Notes under the pieces: generated by a model | The model's input: the letters and a program-made list of their open reading frames with translations, nothing else | The model's database searches: none | Told to the model about the DNA's origin: nothing | From: Yersinia enterocolitica | GTDB lineage: Bacteria > Pseudomonadota > Gammaproteobacteria > Enterobacterales > Enterobacteriaceae | Reading direction: 5' to 3' | NCBI GenBank assembly: GCA_002082245.2 | Contig: NBTC02000002.1 | Span: 1,302,001-1,366,000 of the forward strand | DNA length: 64,000 nucleotides | Made by a program: the position numbers and the translations under genes | Part shown: positions 8,564 through 18,519 of the stretch, piece by piece | How positions within the stretch are numbered: position 1 is the first letter of the stretch | How the letters are laid out: every line of letters starts with the position of its first letter

Positions 8564-9868
8564 TTAGGCTTCAAGCAACCCTTGTGCCAGATAGTGGTTA
8601 GCATCAACCACCCCAGGTAACACGAAGAAATATCCCCCACCGATCGGTTTGACATACTCTTCTAACGCCTCACCGTTCAACCGTTTTTGTACCGTCAGGA
8701 ACGCCTTTTCCAAATCAGATTGGTAGCAGACAAACAGCAAGCCCATGTCCAGTTGCCCTGAATTTGACACTCCCAGCGAGTAACTGTAGCCACGGCGTAA
8801 CATCAGGTTACTCTGAGTTTCTGCGGTACGTGGATTTGCCAGCCGGATATGTGCATCTAACTTAATCACGTTGCCATCGGGATCTTTGGTGTAATCCGGC
8901 TCATCATGTTCATGTAGGCTCCCCAAGGGGGCACCGCTATGTTTATCACGGCCAAAGATAGTCTGCTGTTCTTGTAACGGTGTGCGATCCCAAAATTCCA
9001 CTTTAAAGCGAATAATCCGCGCCGCCTGATAGCTACCCCCGACTGCCCATGCGGGCTCGCCGATATTGCCCTGAACCCATACCACTTGATTAATCAGCGG
9101 CTTATCGCTGGTTTTGGGATTCGCAGTCCCATCTTTAAAACCCAACAAATTGATCGACGTTTCTTTACCTTTGCTACGGGCCGCATGAGCAGAAATAAAA
9201 CCTTCACGCTTCCACCGCACACTGAGTAAATCTGGCGTGTGCTTGATAATATCGCGCAGAGCGTGAATCACCGTTTCGTTGGTATTAGCACAAATTTGCA
9301 GCAAGATATCACCATGACACAAACCCGCATCCAGTGAATCATTGGGGAAGCGCGTCATTCTTTGTAGCCGCAGTGGTTTCTGCCCCTGCAAACCAAACCG
9401 CTCATCAAACAAGGAATCCCCCACAGAAACCGTAATGGTCAGGTTATCCGGGTAAATTTCCGGCCCCATAATTCCAGAATCCAGCGGTGGCAATTTGGCA
9501 TTAACCGAAGGTGCATGCCCGCCGCGGGTCAGGAAGGCCAGCCGCTCCGTCAGCAGTTTGAATAATCGGGTCAAGGCCGCCTTATCGGTGGCCAGTACAT
9601 CAAATGCTACCAGCATCATGGCCGCTTGCTGTGGGGTTAATACCCCTGACTGATGCTGACCATAAAAGGGCTGCTTCTGCCAGCGTTCATCTTGCACAAG
9701 TGCAGCCTCGGGTGCAGGGCAATCTGCCGCTCGGGCTATCTTTGCCCCGCCAAGAGCCAAGGCACCACTCATCATGCCCATACCCAGCAGTAAACGCCGA
9801 CGGGAGGGCAACGCCGCCCCGCTATCATGTTGATACGACCCGTGTTGCGGGTCGGTTTTCTTACTCAT
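8564..9868 (-). CDS. efeB: deferrochelatase/peroxidase EfeB (DyP-type, Tat-exported)
   Basis: This is a heme-dependent dye-decolourising peroxidase of the ferrous iron uptake system EfeUOB; it is periplasmic and proposed to act on heme or on iron oxidation state. The N-terminus carries a twin-arginine signal ([20 protein letters not shown]) ending near ARAADC. The DyP distal motif GFKDGTANP is intact, and [17 protein letters not shown] is also conserved. At 434 residues it is a normal size. It is last in the efeU-efeO-efeB operon, 9 bp after efeO, which implies translational coupling. Expression should follow the Fur-type site upstream of efeU. Confidence 0.97.
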   Translation of the reverse strand: MSKKTDPQHGSYQHDSGAALPSRRRLLLGMGMMSGALALGGAKIARAADCPAPEAALVQDERWQKQPFYGQHQSGVLTPQQAAMMLVAFDVLATDKAALTRLFKLLTERLAFLTRGGHAPSVNAKLPPLDSGIMGPEIYPDNLTITVSVGDSLFDERFGLQGQKPLRLQRMTRFPNDSLDAGLCHGDILLQICANTNETVIHALRDIIKHTPDLLSVRWKREGFISAHAARSKGKETSINLLGFKDGTANPKTSDKPLINQVVWVQGNIGEPAWAVGGSYQAARIIRFKVEFWDRTPLQEQQTIFGRDKHSGAPLGSLHEHDEPDYTKDPDGNVIKLDAHIRLANPRTAETQSNLMLRRGYSYSLGVSNSGQLDMGLLFVCYQSDLEKAFLTVQKRLNGEALEEYVKPIGGGYFFVLPGVVDANHYLAQGLLEA

Positions 9869-9877
9869 CTTAATGCC

Positions 9878-11005
9878 TCAATCCAAACCCAATACGCCAC
9901 GAAGCTGAGCAAGGTCTTCCGCCAGTGCCGTAATCGGCCCTTTCATAGCATTACGATCGGCGTCAGTTAACTTCTCGTAAGACTCATAACCCTCTTTCGT
10001 GCGATATTTCGCCAATACGCTATCGACGGTTTTGAAGTTAGCATCGATTTTTTGCAGCAGCGGCTGGTCGGCTTTTTCCAGCAATGGCCGCAGCAGATTA
10101 ACAATTTTCTGTGCTCCATCAACGTTGGCCTGGAAATCCCACAGATCAGTACGACTATAACGGTCTTCTTCACCACTGATTTTGCTGGCCGCAACCTCTT
10201 CGATTAAGCCCGCAGCACCACCAACCACTTTATTTGGCGCAAATGTCAGGCCGGTGATGCGTTGTTGCAGTTCCAGGGTGTCCTTGTACAGTTGGTCGGC
10301 GAATTTATCCGCGCCTTTAGTGGTGTTGTCACCAAACAGGATTTTTTCTAACCGATGAAAACCGGTAAATTTCGGATCAGCGGCCTTCTGCTCAAAATCG
10401 TCCTCACGGGCATCGATACTGCCATCCAAATCTGAGAACAGTTCAGCAATCGGCTCGATACGCTCATAATGCTGGCGGGTTGGCGCATACAACTTGCGCG
10501 CCAGAGCCAAATCGCCTTTCTTGATTGCATCAGTAAAGGCTTTAGTTTGCGTGACTAATTGGGCAACTTCTTGTGTTACATAGACTTTATATTCAGCAAT
10601 TGGCCCGACCAATGCCATCGCGTCCGGTTTTACCGCCGCGTTATCACCAGCCGCCGTGACTGTCAATTTACCTTTCGGGTTGCTGAGTAAGCCACAGGTC
10701 ATATCGTATTCACCCGGCTCCAGATTAGCCGTCATCTTCTGGGTAAAGCCCGGGGCAATATTTTCGCGTTCCTCAACCACCATCACGCCTTTGAGGATCT
10801 CCCACTCCAACCCTTTCTGACTGGCATTATGAACAATAAATTGAGTTTTACCGGCAGGAATAGACAGCACCATCGGCTCACACTGCTTATCGTTAACGGT
10901 AATTTTAATTTGTGGAATATCAGCTGCTTGTACGTTGATAGCTACAGCAGGTAGTGCCAGTAACGCGGCGTGCAATGCAGTGCGACGGAAGAACCGGTTA
11001 GACAT
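9878..11005 (-). CDS. efeO: iron uptake protein EfeO (cupredoxin plus M75 domain)
   Basis: This is the periplasmic component of the Efe ferrous iron importer. A signal peptide (LHAALLALPAVAINVQA) is followed by a cupredoxin-like domain (about residues 30-120, including PGEYDMTCGLLSNPKGKL) and an imelysin/M75 domain with the HxxE-type element GFHRLEKILFG. The 375-residue length is normal for EfeO. It starts 15 bp after efeU and is followed closely by efeB. In the family, EfeO is thought to bind and present iron to the EfeU permease. Confidence 0.97.
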   Translation of the reverse strand: MSNRFFRRTALHAALLALPAVAINVQAADIPQIKITVNDKQCEPMVLSIPAGKTQFIVHNASQKGLEWEILKGVMVVEERENIAPGFTQKMTANLEPGEYDMTCGLLSNPKGKLTVTAAGDNAAVKPDAMALVGPIAEYKVYVTQEVAQLVTQTKAFTDAIKKGDLALARKLYAPTRQHYERIEPIAELFSDLDGSIDAREDDFEQKAADPKFTGFHRLEKILFGDNTTKGADKFADQLYKDTLELQQRITGLTFAPNKVVGGAAGLIEEVAASKISGEEDRYSRTDLWDFQANVDGAQKIVNLLRPLLEKADQPLLQKIDANFKTVDSVLAKYRTKEGYESYEKLTDADRNAMKGPITALAEDLAQLRGVLGLD

Positions 11006-11020
11006 GTGAAAATTCCTGAA

Positions 11021-11869
11021 TTATTGGTTAGTTTTCCGCGCAGCAGGGGTAATTGTGGCCGCCGTAGTGCGTGGTGGAAGGAAAAAGAGGATCAGTGCCG
11101 GAATCAGATAGATAAAGTAGACCGCAACTTCGCTGATTGTTGGTGCTTCCTGATAGCCAAACATCCCTTCAAGGAAGGTGCCGAGCAGTGAATGAGTGGA
11201 GAGCACATTCGTCAAATCGAACGCGATATCCTGAAAATGATTCCACAGACCGGCTTCATGGAAAGCTCTGATGGCTCCGGCTGCCAGGCCTGCGGCGACA
11301 AACAAGATAAACAGGCTGGTCCATTTGAAAAATTTAGCCAGATGCAACTTAACGCCGCCCCAGTAGATAGCCATCCCCACCAAAATGGCGCAGGTCAGGC
11401 CAAGTATTGCGCCAATTGGCGCGCCAATCCCGACATCCTGCTGGAAAGCCGCCAGTAAGAAGAATACCGATTCAAGCCCTTCACGGGCCACGGCAAAAAA
11501 GACCATCGCCACCAATGCCCAGCCCTGACTGCGGCCTGAGTTGAGTGCATTATCAATTGCCCCTTCCAGATGGACTTTGACTGACTTGGATACCTTGCGC
11601 ATCCAGAAAACCATATAGGTTAAAATACAAACTGCGACCACCGCAATAATACCTTCAAACAGCTCTTGCTGTTTTTGCGGAAACTCACCCGTGGTTTCAT
11701 TAATAAAGATGCCGATAGCAAGGCATAGCGCGGCTGCCGTTACCACTCCAATCCACACTGCCCCCATCCATTGACCGCGTTGAGTACGCTTAAGGTAACT
11801 GGCTATCAAGCTAACAATCAGCGCGGCTTCCAGCCCTTCACGAAACATAATTAGAAATGGGACAAACAT
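11021..11869 (-). CDS. efeU: ferrous iron permease EfeU, intact
   Basis: This is an Ftr1-like inner-membrane iron permease. Both REGLE iron-binding motifs are present (LIMFREGLEAALIV near the N-terminus and AVAREGLESVFF in the middle), with about seven hydrophobic helices. The frame is full length and unbroken, in contrast to the frameshifted E. coli K-12 copy. The start at 11869 (MFVPF) matches the family and has GGGG upstream; an in-frame GTG at 11878 would add three residues. It is first in the efeUOB operon, with a Fur-box-like sequence about 85 bp upstream. Confidence 0.96.
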   Translation of the reverse strand: MFVPFLIMFREGLEAALIVSLIASYLKRTQRGQWMGAVWIGVVTAAALCLAIGIFINETTGEFPQKQQELFEGIIAVVAVCILTYMVFWMRKVSKSVKVHLEGAIDNALNSGRSQGWALVAMVFFAVAREGLESVFFLLAAFQQDVGIGAPIGAILGLTCAILVGMAIYWGGVKLHLAKFFKWTSLFILFVAAGLAAGAIRAFHEAGLWNHFQDIAFDLTNVLSTHSLLGTFLEGMFGYQEAPTISEVAVYFIYLIPALILFFLPPRTTAATITPAARKTNQ

Positions 11870-11954
11870 GCTAAGCACCCCTGCGCTGGATATGGGTATA
11901 AATATGTAATTATGAGTAACGTCAATTTTCGTAAAGAAAAGTAAAACTAAGAAC

Positions 11955-11973
11955 GATAGTGATTATCATTCTG
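11955..11973 (-). promoter_or_regulatory. Fur box upstream of efeU
   Basis: GATAGTGATTATCATTCTG matches 15 of 19 positions of the Fur consensus. It lies 86 bp before the efeU start in a region with no other gene, so iron-dependent repression of efeUOB by Fur is the natural inference. Confidence 0.8.
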
Positions 11974-12131
11974 GCAAAAAGAAATTCAAGAGGCTAAATA
12001 AGAATATTGTTAAACAAACTGTGGCAAGTTGTTTCTGCTAGGTTAAATAACAAATAAATTCATTAAGATACGTTTTTTTAGGTCGCACCGCCCTCTCAGC
12101 CTATTTATCGATATCTGGCGCAATTTTCAGC
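11974..12131. other. rest of the efeU-putP intergenic region
   Basis: With the Fur site and the putP terminator, this completes 338 bp between efeU and the putP stop. It is AT-rich and no gene is seen. Confidence 0.4.
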
Positions 12132-12160
12132 AAAAAAAAGCCTCCTGTTGTACAGGAGGC
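12132..12160 (-). terminator. intrinsic terminator of putP
   Basis: On the reverse strand GCCTCCTG-TACAA-CAGGAGGC is followed by eight Ts. It lies about 50 bp after the putP stop. Confidence 0.92.
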
Positions 12161-12207
12161 GATGTTAAGCAACAGTAAATGCTATTAATAACTGCATGTG
12201 TGCGCTA

Positions 12208-13692
12208 TTAAATGGTTTTAAACTCCGCTTCAGCATTACGGAAACGTTCAGTAATGGTATTACTTGGCGTATTGCCCAACAAGCTCACCACCACAATGGC
12301 GATACTGGCAAATAGGAAGCCTGGTATAATTTCATACAAGCCCAACCAGGCATATTGCTTCCAGACGATAACCGTAATAGCACCGAGCAACATCCCTGCC
12401 AGTGCGCCATTGCGAGTCATTCGTGGCCAAATCACCGAGATAAGAACCACAGGACCAAATGCGGCGCCAAAACCAGCCCATGCATAGCTAACCAGACCAA
12501 GAACCCGATTATCCGGGTCCGCTGCCAGTGCGATAGCTATCAATGCCACCAGCAACACCATGGCACGGCCGACCCACACTAACTCTTTCTGGCTGGCCTT
12601 TTTACGCAGGAATGCTTTGTACAGGTCTTCCGTCAACGCACTAGAACACACCAGTAACTGGCAGCTTAAGGTACTCATGACGGCTGCCAGAATAGCGGAC
12701 AGTAAAATACCGGCAATCCATGGATTGAAGAGTAATTTAGCTAACTCAATGAAAACACGTTCGCCATTTTGGCTCACATTCCCAGCTTGTTCAGGATGGT
12801 TTTCAAAGTAAGCAATACCAAAGAAGCCCACCGCGATGGTCCCTGCCAGACAGAGGATCATCCAAGTCATACTGATGCGGCGTGCACTACGAATAGTACG
12901 GTGAGAGTCTGCCGCCATAAAACGCGCCAGAATATGTGGCTGACCAAAATAACCCAATCCCCAACCGAGTAGAGAGAGGATGGCAACCAGATTCAGCCCT
13001 TTAAACATGTCGATATTCGCGGGATTTTTCGCAGCAATGACCATCATGGAAGTGTCGATACCTCCCACCGCCAGAATAACAATAATCGGGGTCAGGATCA
13101 GAGCAAAAATCATCAGCGTTGCTTGTACTGTATCCGTCCAGCTTACTGCGAGGAAACCGCCAATAAAGGTATAGGCGATGGTGGCCGCAGCACCAGCCCA
13201 TAATGCGGTGCCATAGCTCATATCAAACGTACTTTCGAATAAACGCGCACCGGCAACGATTCCTGAAGCGCAATAAATAGTGAAGAAAACCAAGATAACT
13301 ACCGCTGATATCACCCGCAGCAATTTACTCTTATCTTCAAAACGGCTGGTGAAATAATCAGGCAATGTCAGTGCATTGTTATTGGCTTCGGTATGAACCC
13401 GCAAACGGCCTGCGACCAACTTCCAGTTAAGATAAGCACCAATCGTTAAACCAATGGCTATCCAGCTCTCGGAAATACCCGACAGGAATATTGCCCCCGG
13501 TAATCCCATTAATAACCAGCCACTCATATCGGAAGCACCGGCAGATAATGCAGTGACCACACTGCCTAAACTTCGCCCACCCAGAATATAATCATCAAAG
13601 TTATTGGTTGCCCGGTAGGCCATGAGGCCAATTAATATCATCCCAAAAATGTAAACTAAAAAAGTCACCAACATTGGCGTATTCATGGTCAT
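12208..13692 (-). CDS. putP: sodium/proline symporter PutP
   Basis: This is an inner-membrane Na+-coupled proline importer of the SSS family, supplying substrate for the divergent PutA. The sequence is close to E. coli PutP throughout: FDDYILGGRSLGSVVTALSA, GASDMSGWLLMGLPGA, and GWGLGYFGQPHILARFMAAD. About thirteen hydrophobic segments fit its 494 residues. The start MTMNTPML aligns with E. coli MAISTPML; a start at the second Met is possible. A PutA-operator-like TGCAAC overlaps the start codon, so repression by PutA in the absence of proline is likely. Confidence 0.97.
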   Translation of the reverse strand: MTMNTPMLVTFLVYIFGMILIGLMAYRATNNFDDYILGGRSLGSVVTALSAGASDMSGWLLMGLPGAIFLSGISESWIAIGLTIGAYLNWKLVAGRLRVHTEANNNALTLPDYFTSRFEDKSKLLRVISAVVILVFFTIYCASGIVAGARLFESTFDMSYGTALWAGAAATIAYTFIGGFLAVSWTDTVQATLMIFALILTPIIVILAVGGIDTSMMVIAAKNPANIDMFKGLNLVAILSLLGWGLGYFGQPHILARFMAADSHRTIRSARRISMTWMILCLAGTIAVGFFGIAYFENHPEQAGNVSQNGERVFIELAKLLFNPWIAGILLSAILAAVMSTLSCQLLVCSSALTEDLYKAFLRKKASQKELVWVGRAMVLLVALIAIALAADPDNRVLGLVSYAWAGFGAAFGPVVLISVIWPRMTRNGALAGMLLGAITVIVWKQYAWLGLYEIIPGFLFASIAIVVVSLLGNTPSNTITERFRNAEAEFKTI

Positions 13693-14217
13693 GCAACGTC
13701 TCCATAGTGCGTATTATCGTTTTAATATATCCCGCTATTTTGAGTTCTTTCCGCTCAGTGCGGTGTCATGTTTTCACTCTGGAGAGCCGGAACGTGACAC
13801 TCAGTTGCACCAGAGATGAATCTCGAACTCAAATAAACTACCAGCACAACTATTCGCTGGCGAACGGCCATCTCGCGGTGGCTATCCTAGTGGAGGAGTT
13901 TCCTTACTCACAACAAATTAAACAAATTTTTTACAAAAAATTCACCCTGCATCACATTACGCCATGTTAGAGGTTACACCTTCCATTGCAAAATGAGTCA
14001 TACCTAAGGTTAATCCCTCACAAAGCCTACCATTGTTAGCATTAGCCTTAGTTAAACATAATATTCGATCCCTCCTACGCCCCGCTCGATTGTTAAAAAC
14101 AAGACTGAATTCACACTTCATTCACGCCGTGATTTAACACGGTTGCACAAAGTTGCAACATGCCTGATATTATCAGGAATCAAATCATAATCCCCCTTAT
14201 TAAAGGAGCCGGACAGC
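13693..14217. promoter_or_regulatory. putP-putA divergent control region
   Basis: This 525 bp region between divergent put genes contains several copies of GTTGCA, the core reported for PutA operators in E. coli. They are at 13804-13809, 14142-14147 and 14152-14157, with an inverted copy at 13692-13697 touching the putP start. The pair at 14142-14157 lies in direct orientation 10 bp apart, one helical turn. PutA carries the ribbon-helix-helix domain needed to bind them. Confidence 0.75.
14163..14177. promoter_or_regulatory. palindrome CCTGATA-T-TATCAGG before putA
   Basis: A perfect 7-bp inverted repeat lies 40 bp before the putA start, just after the tandem GTTGCA sites. It could be an additional operator or part of the leader. 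Confidence 0.4.
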
Positions 14218-17200
14218 ATGGGTAGCACCACAATGGGCGTGAAACTCGATGAAGCAACACGCGACCGTATCAAGGGCGCGGCACAGCGTATTGACCGCAC
14301 GCCACACTGGCTGATCAAGCAGGCCATTTTTAACTATTTGGAACGACTGGAAAGTGGCAGTGAGCTACCCGAATTGCCAACACCCCATGTGACCCCTATC
14401 GCGGAAACGGACGATATTATGCCGCAAGTCACTGAAAGCGCACATCAACCATTTTTAGATTTTGCCGAGCAAGTGCTACCACAATCAGTAACTCGTGCGG
14501 CCATCACTGCGGCCTATCGTCGTCCCGAAACTGAAGCCATACCGATGTTATTGGAGCAAGCACGTTTACCGGCCGATTTAGCGCAAGAAACCCATAAGCT
14601 GGCCTACTCCATTGCTGAAAAATTGCGTAACCAGAAGAGTGCTAATGGTCGCGCGGGTATCGTGCAAAGCTTACTGCAAGAGTTCTCCCTCTCTTCACAA
14701 GAGGGTGTGGCATTGATGTGTCTCGCGGAAGCACTACTGCGTATTCCTGATAAGCCCACTCGTGATGCACTGATCCGCGATAAAATCAGTAACGGCAACT
14801 GGCACTCTCATTTGGGGCGCAGCCCGTCGATGTTTGTCAATGCGGCGACCTGGGGGCTGCTCTTTACCGGCCATCTGGTCTCTACTCATAATGAGGCTAA
14901 GCTCTCCGGCTCCTTAAATCGTATTATCGGTAAAGGTGGTGAGCCATTGATCCGCAAAGGTGTGGATATGGCGATGCGCCTGATGGGCGAGCAATTTGTG
15001 ACCGGCGAGACCATTGCCGAGGCATTGGCGAACGCCCGTAAACTGGAAGATAAAGGATTCCGTTACTCTTACGATATGTTGGGTGAGGCAGCACTGACAG
15101 AGGTAGATGCTCAGGCTTATCTACTCTCCTATCAACAAGCAATCCATGCTATCGGCAAAGCCTCAAATGGCAGGGGAATTTATGAAGGGCCAGGTATCTC
15201 AATTAAGCTGTCCGCCCTGCACCCTCGCTATAGCCGTGCTCAATATGAACGAGTAATGGATGAGCTGTATCCACGGCTATTATCGTTGACCTTGCAAGCA
15301 CGGCAGTATGATATTGGCATTAACATTGATGCAGAAGAGGCTGATCGTCTGGAAATCTCCCTCGATCTGCTGGAAAAACTCTGTTTCGAGCCAAAATTGG
15401 CAGGCTGGAATGGTATCGGTTTCGTCATTCAGGCATACCAAAAACGTTGCCCCGCCACTATTGATGCTGTGATAGATATGGCCCAGCGCAGCCGCCGCCG
15501 GCTGATGATTCGCTTAGTCAAAGGCGCATACTGGGACAGCGAGATTAAACGCGCTCAAGTTGATGGGTTAGAAGGTTATCCGGTTTATACCCGCAAGGTG
15601 TATACCGATGTCTCTTATCTGGCTTGCGCGCGTAAATTACTGGCCGTACCTAATCTGATTTATCCCCAATTTGCCACTCATAACGCGCATACCTTGTCCG
15701 CTATCTATCATCTTGCAGGGCAAAATTATTACCCCGGCCAGTATGAGTTCCAATGCCTGCATGGCATGGGGGAACCGCTATATGAACAAGTCGTCGGGAA
15801 AGTTGCCGAGGGTAAGCTTAATCGCCCATGTCGTATTTACGCTCCGGTCGGTACCCACGAAACCTTACTGGCGTATCTAGTGCGCCGCCTGCTGGAAAAC
15901 GGGGCCAACACATCGTTTGTCAATCGCATTGCCGATGCCACTCTGCCATTGGATGAACTGGTCGCTGATCCTGTTAGTGCTGTAGAAGCCATTGCCGCCA
16001 GTGAAGGGCAACTTGGTTTGCCTCATCCACGAATCCCGTTACCACGCGACCTCTACGGTAAAGATAGAGCCAATTCCAGCGGATTAGATTTGGCCAACGA
16101 ACACCGTTTGGCCTCGCTCTCCAGTGCTCTCCTCACCAGTGCCAGCCAGATATGGCGGGCAGAACCGATGATTGACGCAGAAAGAGATAACGGTATAGGA
16201 CTTGATAACCTAATAGCGCAAGCCGTTATCAACCCGGCAGAACCCGCTGATATCGTCGGTTACGTTCGCGAAACAACGGATGCTGAAATCAGTCGTGCGC
16301 TAGATGCGGCTGGCAGCGCGGGGGCTATCTGGTTTGCAACGCCACCGGCTGAGCGTGCGGCTATTTTAGTGCGCGCCGCCGAACTGATGGAAAGTCAGAT
16401 GCAAGCATTGATGGGGATACTGGTACGAGAGGCGGGTAAAACCTTGAGTAATGCCATTGCCGAAGTGCGTGAAGCTGTTGATTTCCTGCACTATTATGCT
16501 GGAATGGTACGAAACGATTTCTCCAATGATAGCCACCGCCCTCTTGGCCCTGTGGTTTGTATCAGCCCGTGGAACTTCCCGTTGGCAATATTTACCGGCC
16601 AGATTGCCGCAGCATTAGCTGCCGGTAACAGTGTCTTGGCAAAACCGGCAGAACAAACGCCACTGATTGCTGCGCAAGCTGTACGTATCTTGCTAGAGGC
16701 CGGTATTCCTCACGGCGTACTGCAACTATTACCAGGACGAGGCGACAACGTTGGGGCGACATTGGTCAATGACAACCGTGTGCGCGGCGTGATGTTTACC
16801 GGCTCAACCGAAGTCGCTGCTATTTTGCAACGCAGCATCGCAGGCCGCCTTGATCCTCAGGGCCGCCCAACGCCGCTGATTGCCGAAACCGGTGGCCTCA
16901 ATGCCATGATTGTTGATTCCTCTGCATTGACGGAACAGGTGGTGACCGATGTCGTCGCATCAGCCTTTGACAGCGCGGGCCAACGTTGTTCGGCCTTGCG
17001 TATTCTTTGCATTCAGGATGATGTTGCTGAGCACACGTTGCAAATGTTGCGTGGCGCGATGGCCGAGTGCCGGATGGGTAATCCAGAACGCCTGTCTACA
17101 GATATTGGGCCGGTGATTGATGCCGAGGCCAAAGCTGGGATTGAGCGCCATATTCAGGCCATGCGCGCCAAAGGGCGTAAAGTTTACCAGGCTGCCCGCA

Positions 17201-18207
17201 CCAACAGTCAGGACGAAACCGAGTGGCAACGCGGTACCTTTATTAAGCCAACATTAATAGAGCTGGATAGCTTTGATGAGTTGAAAAAAGAGATCTTCGG
17301 GCCGGTACTGCATGTGGTACGTTTCCAGCGTCAGAACCTTGGCGCCTTAGTCGATCAAATCAACGCATCCGGCTATGGTTTAACCTTGGGCATTCACACT
17401 CGTATTGATGAAACTATCGCCCAAGTCACTGAAAAAGCTAAGGTAGGCAACCTCTACGTTAACCGCAATATGGTTGGGGCAGTGGTTGGCGTACAACCTT
17501 TTGGTGGTGAAGGGTTGTCAGGAACCGGCCCTAAAGCGGGTGGTCCACTGTATCTGTATCGCCTGTTGTGCAGCCGCCCAGAAGATGCAGTTCTTAAGAC
17601 ACTGGCACATCAAAATATTGAGCAACCACAGAATATGGCTGGTCGCGAAGCATTACAAATAGCCCATCGCGCCCTAATACAATGGGCTGACAAACAACAA
17701 TATGCTGAATTAGTACCTTTAGCGCAGCGCTATGGCGAACTGGCGCAAGGTGGCACCATACAGTTATTGCCTGGGCCAACCGGTGAGCGCAACAGTTATA
17801 CCCTACTACCACGTGAACGTGTTCTTTGTCTGGCGGATAATGACACTGATGCTCTAATACAACTGGCAGCCGTTCTGGCAATCGGCTGCGAGATCTTATG
17901 GCCAGAACAGGGGATACAAAAGGATCTGTTACGCCAGCTACCGGCGGTAGTGCAATCCCAAATTACCCTTACCCATGACTGGCAAACCGCCAACGTACCG
18001 TTTGATGCCGTTATCTATCACGGTGATGCTGATCAATTGCGCACCTTGTGTGAGCAGATAGCGCAAATTGAGGGGCCAATTGTCTCGGTACAGGGCTTCG
18101 CCCGTGGTGAAACAAATATACTGCTGGAACGTCTGCTGATTGAGCACTCACTGAGTGTGAATACCGCCGCCGCGGGAGGAAATGCCAGCCTGATGACCAT
18201 CGGCTAG
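14218..18207 (+). CDS. putA: trifunctional proline utilisation protein PutA
   Basis: PutA oxidises proline to glutamate in two steps and represses the put genes when proline is low. Its 1329 residues contain an N-terminal ribbon-helix-helix DNA-binding domain (VKLDEATRDRIKGAAQRIDR, residues 8-27), an FAD proline dehydrogenase barrel (about 85-570, with GIYEGPGISIKLSALHPRYS and MIRLVKGAYWD) and a P5C dehydrogenase domain (about 650-1125). The aldehyde dehydrogenase Glu and Cys are present (AETGG, residue 890; GQRCS, residue 924). AAGGAG lies 9 bp before ATG 14218. A C-terminal domain of about 200 residues is typical of long PutAs. The enzyme is peripheral at the inner membrane when reduced. 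Confidence 0.98.
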   Translation: MGSTTMGVKLDEATRDRIKGAAQRIDRTPHWLIKQAIFNYLERLESGSELPELPTPHVTPIAETDDIMPQVTESAHQPFLDFAEQVLPQSVTRAAITAAYRRPETEAIPMLLEQARLPADLAQETHKLAYSIAEKLRNQKSANGRAGIVQSLLQEFSLSSQEGVALMCLAEALLRIPDKPTRDALIRDKISNGNWHSHLGRSPSMFVNAATWGLLFTGHLVSTHNEAKLSGSLNRIIGKGGEPLIRKGVDMAMRLMGEQFVTGETIAEALANARKLEDKGFRYSYDMLGEAALTEVDAQAYLLSYQQAIHAIGKASNGRGIYEGPGISIKLSALHPRYSRAQYERVMDELYPRLLSLTLQARQYDIGINIDAEEADRLEISLDLLEKLCFEPKLAGWNGIGFVIQAYQKRCPATIDAVIDMAQRSRRRLMIRLVKGAYWDSEIKRAQVDGLEGYPVYTRKVYTDVSYLACARKLLAVPNLIYPQFATHNAHTLSAIYHLAGQNYYPGQYEFQCLHGMGEPLYEQVVGKVAEGKLNRPCRIYAPVGTHETLLAYLVRRLLENGANTSFVNRIADATLPLDELVADPVSAVEAIAASEGQLGLPHPRIPLPRDLYGKDRANSSGLDLANEHRLASLSSALLTSASQIWRAEPMIDAERDNGIGLDNLIAQAVINPAEPADIVGYVRETTDAEISRALDAAGSAGAIWFATPPAERAAILVRAAELMESQMQALMGILVREAGKTLSNAIAEVREAVDFLHYYAGMVRNDFSNDSHRPLGPVVCISPWNFPLAIFTGQIAAALAAGNSVLAKPAEQTPLIAAQAVRILLEAGIPHGVLQLLPGRGDNVGATLVNDNRVRGVMFTGSTEVAAILQRSIAGRLDPQGRPTPLIAETGGLNAMIVDSSALTEQVVTDVVASAFDSAGQRCSALRILCIQDDVAEHTLQMLRGAMAECRMGNPERLSTDIGPVIDAEAKAGIERHIQAMRAKGRKVYQAARTNSQDETEWQRGTFIKPTLIELDSFDELKKEIFGPVLHVVRFQRQNLGALVDQINASGYGLTLGIHTRIDETIAQVTEKAKVGNLYVNRNMVGAVVGVQPFGGEGLSGTGPKAGGPLYLYRLLCSRPEDAVLKTLAHQNIEQPQNMAGREALQIAHRALIQWADKQQYAELVPLAQRYGELAQGGTIQLLPGPTGERNSYTLLPRERVLCLADNDTDALIQLAAVLAIGCEILWPEQGIQKDLLRQLPAVVQSQITLTHDWQTANVPFDAVIYHGDADQLRTLCEQIAQIEGPIVSVQGFARGETNILLERLLIEHSLSVNTAAAGGNASLMTIG

Positions 18208-18249
18208 CTAACTAAGCTCACTCTTTTTCGCACTTAGAGTGCCTGCACC

Positions 18250-18277
18250 AATAAGGTCCTTCGGGACCTTATTCTTT
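18250..18277 (+). terminator. intrinsic terminator of putA
   Basis: AATAAGGTCC-TTCG-GGACCTTATT forms a 10-bp stem with a stable UUCG loop, followed by a short T-rich tail. Confidence 0.9.
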
Positions 18278-18519
18278 ACGTAGACTCCGGTCGCAACTGA
18301 CGGGTTATTATTCGATATGTGCCGCATTCCCCGATGTAAAACGGGTATGAAACTATTTTCCTCTGGTAGCCTCTCGCATATTTCACATCACTCTGTTGAG
18401 CCTTCCCTGGTAATTAACTCATTATAAATTCAGACAAATGACGGAACTGTATACGCCCCTAGCTTTCTTCTTAGTGAAGATCTTATGTACAACCCTCCTC
18501 AGGAGTGATAATAATATTC
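18278..18519 (+). promoter_or_regulatory. upstream region of the TumE/TumA-like pair
   Basis: Two palindromic elements stand out: TCTTC-TTAGT-GAAGA at 18466-18480, and CTCCT-C-AGGAG at 18495-18505, the second containing the likely Shine-Dalgarno AGGAG. Toxin-antitoxin operons are usually autoregulated through such sites, so these are candidate operators; the second could also mask the ribosome binding site. Confidence 0.45.
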
